This document shows, in pieces, positions 1 through 8,622 of a stretch of 64,000 nt of DNA; the first letter of the stretch is position 1, and every line of letters begins with the position of its first letter. The position numbers were made by a program, and so were the translations under genes. Source of the stretch: Candidatus Bilamarchaeum dharawalense (GTDB lineage: Archaea > Micrarchaeota > Micrarchaeia > Anstonellales > Bilamarchaeaceae); NCBI GenBank assembly GCA_902386555.1, contig CABMJJ010000009.1:431384-495383 (forward strand). Direction: 5' to 3'. The notes beneath the pieces were generated by a model. The model made no database searches. It was not told where the DNA came from and saw only the letters and a program-made list of their open reading frames with translations.

Positions 1-1
1 T

Positions 2-730
2 TTTGATGCCATTAAAACAAAACAGGACGCGGAAAAGAACACCATTAGTGTTGGTATAGAAAAATTTGATAGGGTTATAACGAGGATACTTAATGATAGG
101 GGGATTTCTTCTTCTAATACTGCATTCTATGTGAAATGGTTGATTTTTGTTGCATTGATTTTAGTAGCACCGTTTGCCCTATGCCCAGTATCTTTCATGG
201 TCTTTGCTTGGGTTTTGGGATTGATGGCCAACGGTAATTATCTTGAGATAGGTGCTTTGGTTTTAGCTGGAATCATCCTGGTTGGATCGCTCCTGTACCT
301 TGCTAGTTTAATACTAAAACCAGCCATTCCAAAAGGAAAAGAAGATGAATATGCCAAGTGGGATGGATTTGCAAGGGCAGTAAAATCCAGTCGTTTGAAA
401 GAGTACCCACCTGAGTCAGTCTTGATCTGGGGGGAAATTTTGGTTTATGCAACTGCCATTGGTCTGGCAGATAAGGTAAAACAGCATCTATCAGAATTAA
501 ACAAACTGATTCTAACAAAAATAGACAAAATGGATCGAATAAGATTGTCTTCGCACCACTTTTACAATTCTGCCATGGCACTTAACAGTCTTAGAAAATA
601 CGGAACTAGAAATAGAGGTAATGGTGGTGGACGGCATGGTGGATTTTCATCCCATTCATCAGGTGGGTGGAGTTCGCATGGAGGGGGCGGATTTAGTCAC
701 CACTCCTCCGGCGGTGGAGGATTCCGTTAG
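2..730 (+). CDS. DUF2207 family membrane protein, C-terminal part (5' truncated)
   Basis: The frame is open from base 2 with no stop, so this is the C-terminal part of a longer protein that starts before the window. The GTG at 131 is only an internal codon. Two hydrophobic segments (bases about 137-205 and 245-315) are followed by a soluble stretch with the phrases EYAKWDGF and LKEYPPESVLIWGE, typical of the region after the membrane segments in DUF2207 proteins (YciQ-like). The end is a Gly/Ser/His-rich tail (GGGGFSHHSSGGGGFR), also a hallmark of that family. Function is unknown; family members are cell-surface membrane proteins. The last bases overlap the convergent PrsW gene. Confidence 0.8.
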   Translation, partial: FDAIKTKQDAEKNTISVGIEKFDRVITRILNDRGISSSNTAFYVKWLIFVALILVAPFALCPVSFMVFAWVLGLMANGNYLEIGALVLAGIILVGSLLYLASLILKPAIPKGKEDEYAKWDGFARAVKSSRLKEYPPESVLIWGEILVYATAIGLADKVKQHLSELNKLILTKIDKMDRIRLSSHHFYNSAMALNSLRKYGTRNRGNGGGRHGGFSSHSSGGWSSHGGGGFSHHSSGGGGFR

Positions 731-2283
731 GGTTTGCGATTTACACTTGCCCTAATTTCTGGTTTTTTTAGAGATTCGCCAACTGCAGGTATACCATCAG
801 GTTCTTTTTTTGTAAATACTGCTCGAAGGAAGAGAAGTAATAGTATGAAGAAGCCCCCATAATCAAAAATTGGGATGAGGAGGCAGCAGTAGAGCAACAA
901 CCCACCTCCACCCAAGAGAGCAGTGAGTATGCTGCTGGAATTATGCATAGCATGGAATAATGCTGCAACTGGCATACCGATCAAAATACCTAAACCAGGC
1001 GCCTTAAACTTACGGGCGATAAAAAATGCGATGATTGCACCAGTAACTGCAGTATAGAAACCGTGGTTTGCAGAAAAGACAATAGAACGAAGGATGAATA
1101 GCACTAACCATCCCCAGACATCTGAGCCCATGGGCGTGTCCAGGAAATAGATCCAATTTTCGATAAAAGCAAATCCCATACCAATTACAAAACCATAAAC
1201 AATTCCGTCTTCTATGGAATCATAATCATGGTATTCGGATAATAAGGCAAGTCCAGACCCCTTGTAGGTTTCTTCAACAATTGGTGCGACTAAAAATGTC
1301 GAAAGAAAACCAAGGCCGATAATACCGAAAAGAGCACCGGCCAGGGTATTAATGCCAATGGCCATCAGAGCAGAAAGCATACCCCAAAAAAATAATGTGA
1401 TAAGTACTCGGATGGGTTCCCTTTCTTTAAAATCAGCATACCACCAGGCAGCGCACCATAGAAATGGAATGATAAAAGCAGCCATGCCAGAGAGAACAAA
1501 GCCAGTTAGTGCAGATGTGGATTTCCAAGCCTGTGCATCAACAACCATGTAGGAGAGAATCAAAATGATACCAATCAATTCAAATGCCCAGAAATATGGA
1601 GAAACAATAAAAGAATAGAATTTTTGAAGAAGGCTGCTGGTGTTGACAAACGGATGGATTAGAGAATGCAGGGTGAATTCACCTGGGAATGAGAGTTTGT
1701 GTTTTGTAGTCCTAGCGATATTCAGAACCATAAGGGCAACAGGAACAATAATGGCAACATAAACTCCGATTAGGAGGAAGAAGACGGTGGTTGAGAAATC
1801 CCAGAAGTGTTTTTCGTAGTTTGTCCAATCAAGATGGAACGAAATTGGATTGGAAGAAGATTCGTCATCTAGCACTGCAAAAATTTTATAATCGCCCTGT
1901 TTTTCATAGGTGTAAGGGATGAGGGCTAGACAATTGAATTCGGTTAATCCAACATATTCACTGGGATCAGAAAAATCTTCTAGACAGTCAGCTTCATTTA
2001 GCGACTTTCCATTACCGTAGATCCGCAGAGTAAGAAGACTGGTCTCGGTAATTGGTGGGGTATGAATAGTAATGTTGAGTTGATAGGGTGAGTCCTCGGA
2101 ATACGTTTGAATTACACTTTCTTCCATGGAAAGATCGGTAGGGTGTTCCATCTTCTCTATACCATCAATAGTCTCAGGACCAACAATAATACCCAAACCG
2201 AGAATGGCGATGCTAACAATGATGCCCAACAGTGCAAAGATCATCAGAAATCCGATAAAAAAACGATTGACAACTTCAAGCAT
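727..2283 (-). CDS. PrsW family intramembrane metalloprotease with extracytoplasmic N-terminal domain
   Basis: This 518-residue polytopic membrane protein has a membrane segment at residues 8-34, then an exported domain of about 120 residues, then seven or more further segments. PrsW-family motifs are in order: EETYKG (337-342), EDG...FIEN (358-376), NHGFY (406-410) and HAMHN (444-448). They supply the Glu and His residues thought to bind the catalytic metal. PrsW proteins cleave membrane-anchored regulators such as anti-sigma factors in bacteria; the archaeal substrate is unknown. The exported domain between the first and second membrane segments could be a sensor. The gene is monocistronic and overlaps its convergent neighbour by four bases. 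Confidence 0.85.
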   Translation of the reverse strand: MLEVVNRFFIGFLMIFALLGIIVSIAILGLGIIVGPETIDGIEKMEHPTDLSMEESVIQTYSEDSPYQLNITIHTPPITETSLLTLRIYGNGKSLNEADCLEDFSDPSEYVGLTEFNCLALIPYTYEKQGDYKIFAVLDDESSSNPISFHLDWTNYEKHFWDFSTTVFFLLIGVYVAIIVPVALMVLNIARTTKHKLSFPGEFTLHSLIHPFVNTSSLLQKFYSFIVSPYFWAFELIGIILILSYMVVDAQAWKSTSALTGFVLSGMAAFIIPFLWCAAWWYADFKEREPIRVLITLFFWGMLSALMAIGINTLAGALFGIIGLGFLSTFLVAPIVEETYKGSGLALLSEYHDYDSIEDGIVYGFVIGMGFAFIENWIYFLDTPMGSDVWGWLVLFILRSIVFSANHGFYTAVTGAIIAFFIARKFKAPGLGILIGMPVAALFHAMHNSSSILTALLGGGGLLLYCCLLIPIFDYGGFFILLLLFLRAVFTKKEPDGIPAVGESLKKPEIRASVNRKP

Positions 2284-2476
2284 CAGAATACTATCAAGTT
2301 ATACAAATAAAAAGCTAGGATTCGATAGTAATTCCTACGATGATGACTAAGGTGATCGCAGAGCTTAGCTCTAAGCCAGTGCTTTTTGGTGTGTCAATAT
2401 CAAAAAGACAGGGGCAACCCGGCCACAGCAAAAGTGATGAAGATTGACGTGCGGTCTGAGTAGTTTCTTTTTGAAT

Positions 2477-2550
2477 GAAGGGGATGTCCTTGAACGTTGC
2501 AACGTTCAAGACAGTCGCGAACGACACGTCGTTCGCAACATCGCCCCTTC
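2477..2550. repeat. Branched two-hairpin intergenic element, copy A
   Basis: A perfect 22-base palindrome (2489-2510, arms CTTGAACGTTG/CAACGTTCAAG) is followed after six bases by a 9-bp hairpin with a 2-base loop (2517-2536). Both lie inside an outer stem: GAAGGGG plus ATGT (2477-2487) pairs with ACAT, a CG bulge and CCCCTTC (2538-2550). The whole can fold as a three-way junction. The TGTCC...GACAGTC core recurs at 41765-41822. It lies 24 bases downstream of the DUF1697 stop codon on the minus strand and upstream of the PrsW gene. The rest of the 290-base gap (2284-2573) shows no convincing gene. Confidence 0.6.
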
Positions 2551-2573
2551 AAAACCCCGAGTGCTGAAAGGCA

Positions 2574-3101
2574 TTAACTTTGTTGAGCTAAGATTCTAGC
2601 GGTATTCACATTTCTAACGGTCATCCTCTGGTAATTCGAATTAGAGATTATCTTGTTTAACCTACTTTTGTTGTAGTTCCTCCTTTCTACACACCAATAT
2701 ATCGCCCCTTTAATGTAACGAATGTCAACATACTCCCTATTCATCGGAAGTTTCTCTAGGGTTTGTTCAGAATCTATCTCTTTAAATAGATACGCAACAT
2801 CGCATTTGTGAGTGGAGTCATTTTGCCAATTTGCAGGGATAGCTGCTGCTATTCGTTTCACTTCATTTAATGTTTTAACTATGGTCGGGATGGCAAAGCC
2901 AAATTCTTTCTCTAATTTCATGGATAATTCACTTGTCAATTCGGCAGGTTTTTTATCAGAGTCAAACCACGCATTCCCAGAATTAATATATGTCGATACA
3001 TTAGTACAGCCAAGAGATAAGAAGATAGATTTTAGTCGTTTCATATCTACCTTATGTTTCCCCCCAACATTTATTCCCCTAAGAAGTGCAACATACCTCA
3101 T
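2574..3101 (-). CDS. DUF1697 domain protein
   Basis: A 175-residue protein beginning MRYVALLRGINVGGKHKVDM, the conserved opening of DUF1697. It continues with LGCTNVSTYINSGNAWF and PTIVKTLNEVKRI, also family-typical. The family is common in bacteria and of unknown function; the length is normal for it. There are no membrane segments. It stands alone; the two-hairpin element lies just after its stop. Its presence in an archaeon suggests bacterial origin, but this is inference. Confidence 0.85.
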   Translation of the reverse strand: MRYVALLRGINVGGKHKVDMKRLKSIFLSLGCTNVSTYINSGNAWFDSDKKPAELTSELSMKLEKEFGFAIPTIVKTLNEVKRIAAAIPANWQNDSTHKCDVAYLFKEIDSEQTLEKLPMNREYVDIRYIKGAIYWCVERRNYNKSRLNKIISNSNYQRMTVRNVNTARILAQQS

Positions 3102-3170
3102 GTTTCTAGATTCAAGTTAAAATATTAAAACTGAGCTAATTACACCTCATTTCCTAAGGAAACGCACTTG

Positions 3171-3218
3171 GTGTTCTTGAATGAATGGCCTTTGCCTCTT
3201 CGAACCCCCAAGAACACA
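3171..3218. terminator. Hairpin downstream of the minus-strand 109-residue gene
   Basis: Nine-base arms GTGTTCTTG and CAAGAACAC enclose about 30 bases. On the minus strand the structure begins roughly 13 bases after the stop codon at 3231. It may be a 3' processing or termination hairpin. There is no long T-run directly behind it, so it is not a typical archaeal terminator. Confidence 0.3.
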
Positions 3219-3230
3219 CGATAACAAAGG

Positions 3231-3560
3231 TTAGGCGCTTGAGGGAACTTTTTTTGGTAGGAGCACTTTTTCATAAACAATAACCATACCAACCCAAAGA
3301 AGGACCAACGCTATTGCCATGGGAATACCGATGGTTAGGATCTCATTAATTAATACAGCAACACCTGCAGGATTGGACATGGCAGTAAGAAACGGCGGCC
3401 ATGGAACCAGTTCGCCACTTGCAACATGATCAATTCCAAGTACCACCATACCACCTAGGATCATAGTATTGAGCCAGTTAACATGCCAGTTCTTTGGAAA
3501 TTTTTTTCTGAAGATTGTTGTAAAGATACCTAAAACAGCTGGAGCGATAAAACATCCCAT
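3231..3560 (-). CDS. Small membrane protein of unknown function
   Basis: A 109-residue protein with about three hydrophobic segments: the N-terminus, the middle (NTMILGGMVVLGIDHVASG) and residues about 70-95. It has a basic tail. I do not recognise the family. The start is supported by an AGGTGA Shine-Dalgarno six bases ahead of ATG. It is divergent from the Cys-rich exported protein at 3660. Confidence 0.6.
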   Translation of the reverse strand: MGCFIAPAVLGIFTTIFRKKFPKNWHVNWLNTMILGGMVVLGIDHVASGELVPWPPFLTAMSNPAGVAVLINEILTIGIPMAIALVLLWVGMVIVYEKVLLPKKVPSSA

Positions 3561-3659
3561 TCAAATCACCTGTTTTTCATAAGTTGGATTGATAATAAAA
3601 ATACAAGTATTATACCGATCCAGCACAAAATATTAAAAGAGGGAATAGGTAAGTAAGGT

Positions 3660-4040
3660 ATGAAATTATTGTTGTGTCTACTGGCCAGTATATTAATTGC
3701 TTCGCCTGTTTTTGCAGAGATTTCTTCTCGTTTAAATCCGGGTGAATGTATGGAATTGGTACCAGACCACGTGGCTTGCTGTGGTGACAACAAATGCAGT
3801 ACCAGTGCATTTGAGAAATGTGATGTTTGCCCAGAAGATTGTTTTTGTGCACCAAATTTTGAATGCCAACCACTGATGACTGATGAAAATGGAAATAGTC
3901 TTGCTGATGATCGTGGTTGTGCGCCAGCCGGCTATAACACCCAATTACCTGATAATACAGACACCAGCCAGGAACCAGCTTGTTGTGGCTCATTGATATT
4001 CATACTGGCACCATTAGCCTTAGGTGTATTCAAAAGATAG
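3660..4040 (+). CDS. Cys-rich exported protein with Cys-Cys/hydrophobic/basic tail
   Basis: A 126-residue protein with a clear signal peptide (MKLLLCLLASILIASPVFA). The mature part is rich in Cys (HVACCGDNKCSTSAFEKCDVCPEDCFC), suggesting disulfides or metal binding. It ends EPACCGSLIFILAPLALGVFKR: a Cys-Cys pair, a hydrophobic stretch and two basic residues. This tripartite tail resembles archaeal sorting signals such as PGF-CTERM in layout but not in motif. Two other exported proteins in the window, at 36158 and 36304, end the same way. The function is unknown. Confidence 0.65.
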   Translation: MKLLLCLLASILIASPVFAEISSRLNPGECMELVPDHVACCGDNKCSTSAFEKCDVCPEDCFCAPNFECQPLMTDENGNSLADDRGCAPAGYNTQLPDNTDTSQEPACCGSLIFILAPLALGVFKR

Positions 4041-4042
4041 CT

Positions 4043-6148
4043 TCACCACCCAAAAATCCCTTTGAAAAAGTCGATTATAATATCAACAATTCCTTTTGGA
4101 GCCGGAGGTTCGGGTTGAGGATTGAGTTGGTTGCTTGTATCGTCTCCGGGTGGTTCTGGTTGTGGATTTATAGTTATCTCAGAACCAGGACTTCCTAGAT
4201 CATTTGATTGTTCCTGTGATGTGTTTGCTTCATCTGGTTTCGATGTATTAGAATCTGGAACCAGGGTATCGTTCGGTAATGTTGGAACTACAGAACCAGG
4301 TATATCTATGATTGATGGGATGGAAACATTAATTTGAGGAGGGGTAATCTCTGGGCCAGATTGATTTGTGGGTTGACTATCATTAATGGATGGGGTAACG
4401 AACTTACCCACACTAATCGGCGAGATTTGTTTAACCAGAGAAAAATTAATGGATGTGTTAGATAGAGGAGAGTAGAAAGACACATTTTTCGTATTAAAGC
4501 TCCATTCGATATCTGCGTAAAGCGGTTTTCCGGTTTTTGATTTGATGTTTTTGGAAAGATGGACGACGTAGTCTGTATCGGTTTTTAACTGTTCATCAGG
4601 TACAAAGATGGCAATGTTGCTTGCAGCGGTTGTATGACCTGAAACCAACGTTCCAGATTTTTCACTTAACCAAAGTGTAGTGGAATTTACAGTTTTATTG
4701 TCTAGTGCTTCGGTAAATATGGCATATGGTTCGAAGAATTCTTCCTTATACTGGTCAGCAAATGTTCCGTTTTCAGGATAGAATTTTTTAACAAAAATTA
4801 CCGTGCTATCGAATTTTGGAAGATTAATCGCAAATTGATCTAGCCAGCTATAATCAGGAGTAGGGGAGTAGACAATCTTCTCAGAAGCCGCAGAAATATC
4901 TGGACCGCTGTTAATAGCAGGTATATTGGGGAGCTGATTTAGATATTCAAGGTCATAAACAAGAACATCACTACCATGAGGATCGCTAACACCATCGTTC
5001 TTGGCAGTTGAGATGAAACCAAATTTACCGTCACCAGAGATGGTCATTTTGGAGGGGTAGGCACCATTTGGTTTGGTAATATAATTCATGGCATCAGTGG
5101 TATAGAAGGTACTACCCTCTGAAAGTGAATAGTCTTCGATGGCCCCATCATATGGACCTATGACTTTTAGCCCGCCATATTTGTGAATAACATAGATGGG
5201 TTTGTTGCCTGAATCAAGAAAATAACCAATTGTATAAAGGGTTTGTTCGTCAGGAGAAATGGCCAGTGTAACTGGAATATAGGTGGTGGAGATAACATGT
5301 TTTCCTTTGTCCTGGGTATTCATGGCGAAGATACCAGAATTTGTATTAACCACAGCATAGAGCATTTTACCATCTATACCGAGTGCCAAACTCCTAGTAT
5401 ACTGGTGGTAATCGCTTTGATTGCCTGGAAGCCAGTAAACATGAACCTTGTTTTCAGTCCAATCCAATTCGTATACACGCGATGTTTGCCACCAGGCACC
5501 ATAATAAACCTTGGAACCATCTGGTGAGAATTCAAAACTCTGGAAGAATAGGTTCTGACCAGCGTCAAGATACCATGATTTGCCCTGGGAAAAATCCATT
5601 ATCTTAACACCCGCATCGTGGGGATAGTAATAGTCCTCAAAACCAAGGTAAACTTTTCCATCTGGTGAGACATCCAGATGTTCTGAATAAATGCCATCAA
5701 AACTAAAATAGTCGATTGGGTCCTGGGTGGTGGCATTCAAACGTACAATCCGAGTGAATTTGTTGTAATGCCCACCATAGGAATCACTTTCGTAAACTGC
5801 CCAAGAAATCGAAACATAAACAAACTGACCATCTGGGGAAACTGCAATCGCATCGATATAACTATCTTTTTCTTCCGATTTGATTTTAGATACCACTTTT
5901 CTAGTGGAGGAATCAATTACAAGGGCCGGAGTAGCTGCAACATAAACATAGGGCCCGCTTTGTAGGATGAGATCGGAAACAATTGGGTTTATGGGATTGA
6001 GCTGGAAATTATTAACATCTAAATTATCCGTGGTATTTTGGGATGGTGTAACAGTCAAATCGGTTAAGGGAACTGTTGAAAACCCAGGTAGCGCCGCATA
6101 GGTAAAAGCAAATAATAATAAGATAAAACTTAGTTGTAAAAATTTCAA
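4043..6148 (-). CDS. Exported beta-propeller plus SbsA Ig-like surface protein
   Basis: A TTG start at 6148 is chosen because it follows a GGTGATG Shine-Dalgarno and opens a signal peptide (LKFLQLSFILLLFAFTYA). This gives 701 residues; an ATG at 6232 would add 28 residues lacking signal character. The body has repeated blades of the kind VSPDGQFVYVS, SPDGSKVYYG, ISPDEQTLYTIG and ISGDGKFGFIS, a YVTN/lactonase-type beta-propeller. A domain resembling SbsA Ig-like (Big_5) follows, ending in DTDYVVHLSKNIKS and WSFNT. The C-terminus is Pro-rich with two copies of NPQPEPP and an amphipathic end (IIIDFFKGIFGW). It is probably exposed on the surface for adhesion or structure. Confidence 0.75.
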   Translation of the reverse strand: MKFLQLSFILLLFAFTYAALPGFSTVPLTDLTVTPSQNTTDNLDVNNFQLNPINPIVSDLILQSGPYVYVAATPALVIDSSTRKVVSKIKSEEKDSYIDAIAVSPDGQFVYVSISWAVYESDSYGGHYNKFTRIVRLNATTQDPIDYFSFDGIYSEHLDVSPDGKVYLGFEDYYYPHDAGVKIMDFSQGKSWYLDAGQNLFFQSFEFSPDGSKVYYGAWWQTSRVYELDWTENKVHVYWLPGNQSDYHQYTRSLALGIDGKMLYAVVNTNSGIFAMNTQDKGKHVISTTYIPVTLAISPDEQTLYTIGYFLDSGNKPIYVIHKYGGLKVIGPYDGAIEDYSLSEGSTFYTTDAMNYITKPNGAYPSKMTISGDGKFGFISTAKNDGVSDPHGSDVLVYDLEYLNQLPNIPAINSGPDISAASEKIVYSPTPDYSWLDQFAINLPKFDSTVIFVKKFYPENGTFADQYKEEFFEPYAIFTEALDNKTVNSTTLWLSEKSGTLVSGHTTAASNIAIFVPDEQLKTDTDYVVHLSKNIKSKTGKPLYADIEWSFNTKNVSFYSPLSNTSINFSLVKQISPISVGKFVTPSINDSQPTNQSGPEITPPQINVSIPSIIDIPGSVVPTLPNDTLVPDSNTSKPDEANTSQEQSNDLGSPGSEITINPQPEPPGDDTSNQLNPQPEPPAPKGIVDIIIDFFKGIFGW

Positions 6149-6289
6149 AACATCACCCTGTGAGGAATAATAACTGAAATCATTATTAATCGTCCTCATT
6201 TCCAAAACACGATAGGATTGGCCCGGGTACAAAAATATAACTTGGGAGCAGAGTATTGGTTTTTTATAAACTGTATAAGTAAGAAAGGT

Positions 6290-7702
6290 ATGCGTAGACT
6301 GGTCATCTTGGCTATTGTAATGATTCTACTCCTATCACCAGGATGTTGTAAGTTTACTGATGGTAACCAAACCCAACCAGTTAAACCAAATATAACTGTG
6401 AATAAACCACCAATAGTGGAGTTGAAACTGAATGCGTCTGAGGGTTCTGCTCCGTTCGATCCGTCCTACACGTATAAATGCTATGATCCAGAAGATGATC
6501 TTGTTTCCTGTGAAATACGTATAGATGGACAGACATTTGCAAGTGGAACCAATCAAAATGAACTCTTCCCAGAAGATTACACCTACCCAGAATTCTATGA
6601 AGCCATTATCGGAACTGTGGGGGTGCATTCGCTTGAAATTAGGGCCATAGATGGAGAAAGGCAGATAGCAACAAAAGAAGTAAATTTTACTGTTTTGAAA
6701 GGTGCAAGGCTCATCGAACCAGGATGGTATAATTGTAATGGAATAACTAACCCACCATGTGATATTTTCCAACAGTACTATTGTGATAAATTTAACCCAA
6801 CAGATATGGAAGTTAGAAAAGCAGCATCGCAGGCAATTTCCAAACACCCAGGTGCATTTTCCATAAATCAAATCCTGGATGTTTATGATTGGGTGCACTC
6901 CAATGTGTTCTATCAAAATGTCCCCATATCCATGTGGCCACCCTATTACCCAAATGAGACATTGAAAACAGGATCAGGGGATTGTAAAAACCAGGCAGTG
7001 CTTATTGCCTCTATGATAGAGGCAATCGGAGGCTCGGCACGGGTACTTTATATTCCTGAATGTAGACACGCGTTTGCAGAGGTATATGTTGGAGATGATG
7101 CAGATACCGATGCCCTGAACAATGCTGTTTGGGCCCACTACCCCCAGGCATCGGATAAAGAAATACATTGGCACACATCAAAAAATGCCAACGACGAAAC
7201 AGAAAACTGGTTTATTCTTGATACTGCAGGGGGTTGGTTTCCAGGAGATACAATTTTAGACTGTTTAAATGCCTCACAAACATTTGCTTTGAGAGATTGT
7301 GAAGGAACAGAAGAATTAAATGCACCAGAAATTCGAGGGACAGAATATGGACCTAACATAAGAGTGAATGATAGCCAGGTCATACAACCGGGTTGGGGAT
7401 ATCATTATTGGTTAATTCCAACTGGAGTACCAGATGATTATGAATGGTGCCATTATAGAGTTTTTGTGGAATCGCATTCGAGACTAATTGACTGGTATGT
7501 TGTTGATGAAGAGGGCTACCAGGGTTTTAATCAATATGAGAGTTTTAGATATTATTATGGAGAGGAACAGGTACAGAGCGGATTCTGGGAATTCGACTGG
7601 ACGAAACCGGATAAGTTTTATATCGCCATAAGAAATAGTAACGAACAGTATTCTGCAACGGTCAGGACCCAGGTAATTGAAACTTGCTACAAAGGTGGAT
7701 AG
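6290..7702 (+). CDS. Transglutaminase-like lipoprotein
   Basis: The ATG at 6290 follows AAAGGT and opens a lipoprotein signal (LLLSPGCC, Cys19). A TATA-like TTTTTATAAA lies about 25 bases upstream. The 470-residue protein has an N-terminal Ig/PKD-like region (IVELKLNASEGSAPFDPSYTYKCYDPE), then a transglutaminase core. The catalytic triad is visible: Cys232 in GSGDCKNQA, His260 in CRHAFAEV and Asp311 in FILDTAGG. Archaeal members of this family act as surface thiol proteases or crosslinkers; the substrate here is unknown. It is followed by the SdpI-like gene two bases after its stop. Confidence 0.8.
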   Translation: MRRLVILAIVMILLLSPGCCKFTDGNQTQPVKPNITVNKPPIVELKLNASEGSAPFDPSYTYKCYDPEDDLVSCEIRIDGQTFASGTNQNELFPEDYTYPEFYEAIIGTVGVHSLEIRAIDGERQIATKEVNFTVLKGARLIEPGWYNCNGITNPPCDIFQQYYCDKFNPTDMEVRKAASQAISKHPGAFSINQILDVYDWVHSNVFYQNVPISMWPPYYPNETLKTGSGDCKNQAVLIASMIEAIGGSARVLYIPECRHAFAEVYVGDDADTDALNNAVWAHYPQASDKEIHWHTSKNANDETENWFILDTAGGWFPGDTILDCLNASQTFALRDCEGTEELNAPEIRGTEYGPNIRVNDSQVIQPGWGYHYWLIPTGVPDDYEWCHYRVFVESHSRLIDWYVVDEEGYQGFNQYESFRYYYGEEQVQSGFWEFDWTKPDKFYIAIRNSNEQYSATVRTQVIETCYKGG

Positions 7703-7704
7703 AA

Positions 7705-8340
7705 ATGAAGAAAATAGAATTGCTCCAGTTTGTGATAGTTGTTCTTGCATTTGTAATAAGTATTATTTTTTACTCACAGACACCCGATGATGTCGCATCC
7801 CACTGGGGGATTGATGGCGAAGTAAATGGGTATATGCCTAAACTTCAGGGCTTGTTTTTTATACCAGTACTCCTGATTGTTCTTACCTTGGTTTTACAGA
7901 TAATTCCGAGAATAGACCCACTAAAATTAAACATTGACAAATTCAGAAAACACTATGATAATCTTATTGTTCTGCTGTTGATTTTTATGGTGGCCATCCA
8001 TTGCCAGATGGTTTTGTGGAACATAGGTATCAAAATAAGCATGAATCTAACACTGCCCTTGGGTTTGGGTGCTCTCTTTTTCTATATTGGAATTGTTTTG
8101 GAACATGCTAAAAGAAATTGGACTGTGGGGATCAGAACCCCATGGACGATAAGTAATGATGAAGTATGGGACAAAACACACCGGGTGGGTGGTCGGTTGT
8201 TCAGAATAATTGGGATTGTTACTCTGCTGGGGGTAGTTTTCCAAAACTATGCTTGGTTAATCATTCTAGTACCGGTGGTCTTGGCGGTAATCTATCTGAC
8301 AATCTATTCCTATATGGAGTATAAAAAATTGAAAAAATAA
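7705..8340 (+). CDS. DUF1648/SdpI family membrane protein
   Basis: The start at 7705 follows an AAAGGTGG Shine-Dalgarno and gives 211 residues. The N-terminus has the DUF1648 signature (SHWGIDGEVNGYMPK) between hydrophobic helices. The C-terminal half matches SdpI (GIRTPWTISNDEVWDKTHRV, then GRLF...). Bacterial SdpI confers immunity to the SdpC toxin and signals to its repressor. No toxin gene is visible here, so the archaeal role is open. It is co-directional with the transglutaminase-like gene. Confidence 0.85.
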   Translation: MKKIELLQFVIVVLAFVISIIFYSQTPDDVASHWGIDGEVNGYMPKLQGLFFIPVLLIVLTLVLQIIPRIDPLKLNIDKFRKHYDNLIVLLLIFMVAIHCQMVLWNIGIKISMNLTLPLGLGALFFYIGIVLEHAKRNWTVGIRTPWTISNDEVWDKTHRVGGRLFRIIGIVTLLGVVFQNYAWLIILVPVVLAVIYLTIYSYMEYKKLKK

Positions 8341-8583
8341 TTATTTTTTCCTAATCGAGATGAAAACTATCAGTGCGCCCAATAGGGTTAGTACATTCCC
8401 GAAAACAATGTCCAGTGCACCACCAATGTATGAATCGATAATAAGAAGCAGGATGCCAAGGGCATTCAGAGCAGGAAACATTTTTACTATTTCTTTCTTT
8501 CCCTTAGAAATAGAAAGATATTGCACGAACCAACCCAGAGTGATTAAAACTAAACCTAGAACAGATAGATATTTGATGTCCAT
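8341..8583 (-). CDS. Small membrane protein of unknown function
   Basis: An 80-residue protein made of three hydrophobic segments separated by short charged loops (SKGKKEIVK after the first). It ends ISIRKK. The stop abuts the stop of the convergent SdpI-like gene with no gap. Family not recognised. Confidence 0.5.
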   Translation of the reverse strand: MDIKYLSVLGLVLITLGWFVQYLSISKGKKEIVKMFPALNALGILLLIIDSYIGGALDIVFGNVLTLLGALIVFISIRKK

Positions 8584-8622
8584 ACTTTTCGATTCTTGGT
8601 TAACTCTTTAATATTTTTGGAA

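Noticed and set aside
2315..2527. 70-codon minus-strand ORF in the gap before the PrsW gene
   Set aside because: It runs through the two-hairpin element, has no ribosome site and no recognisable protein character; the palindromes explain the region better.
3170..3220. T-arm-like string near GGGGGTTCGAAGAGGC on the minus strand
   Set aside because: No acceptor, D or anticodon stems around it fit a tRNA.
3566..3793. 75-codon minus-strand ORF ending just before the 109-residue membrane gene
   Set aside because: Most of it is antisense to the well-supported Cys-rich exported protein. Only its last 20 codons look like a membrane segment and they lack a good start.
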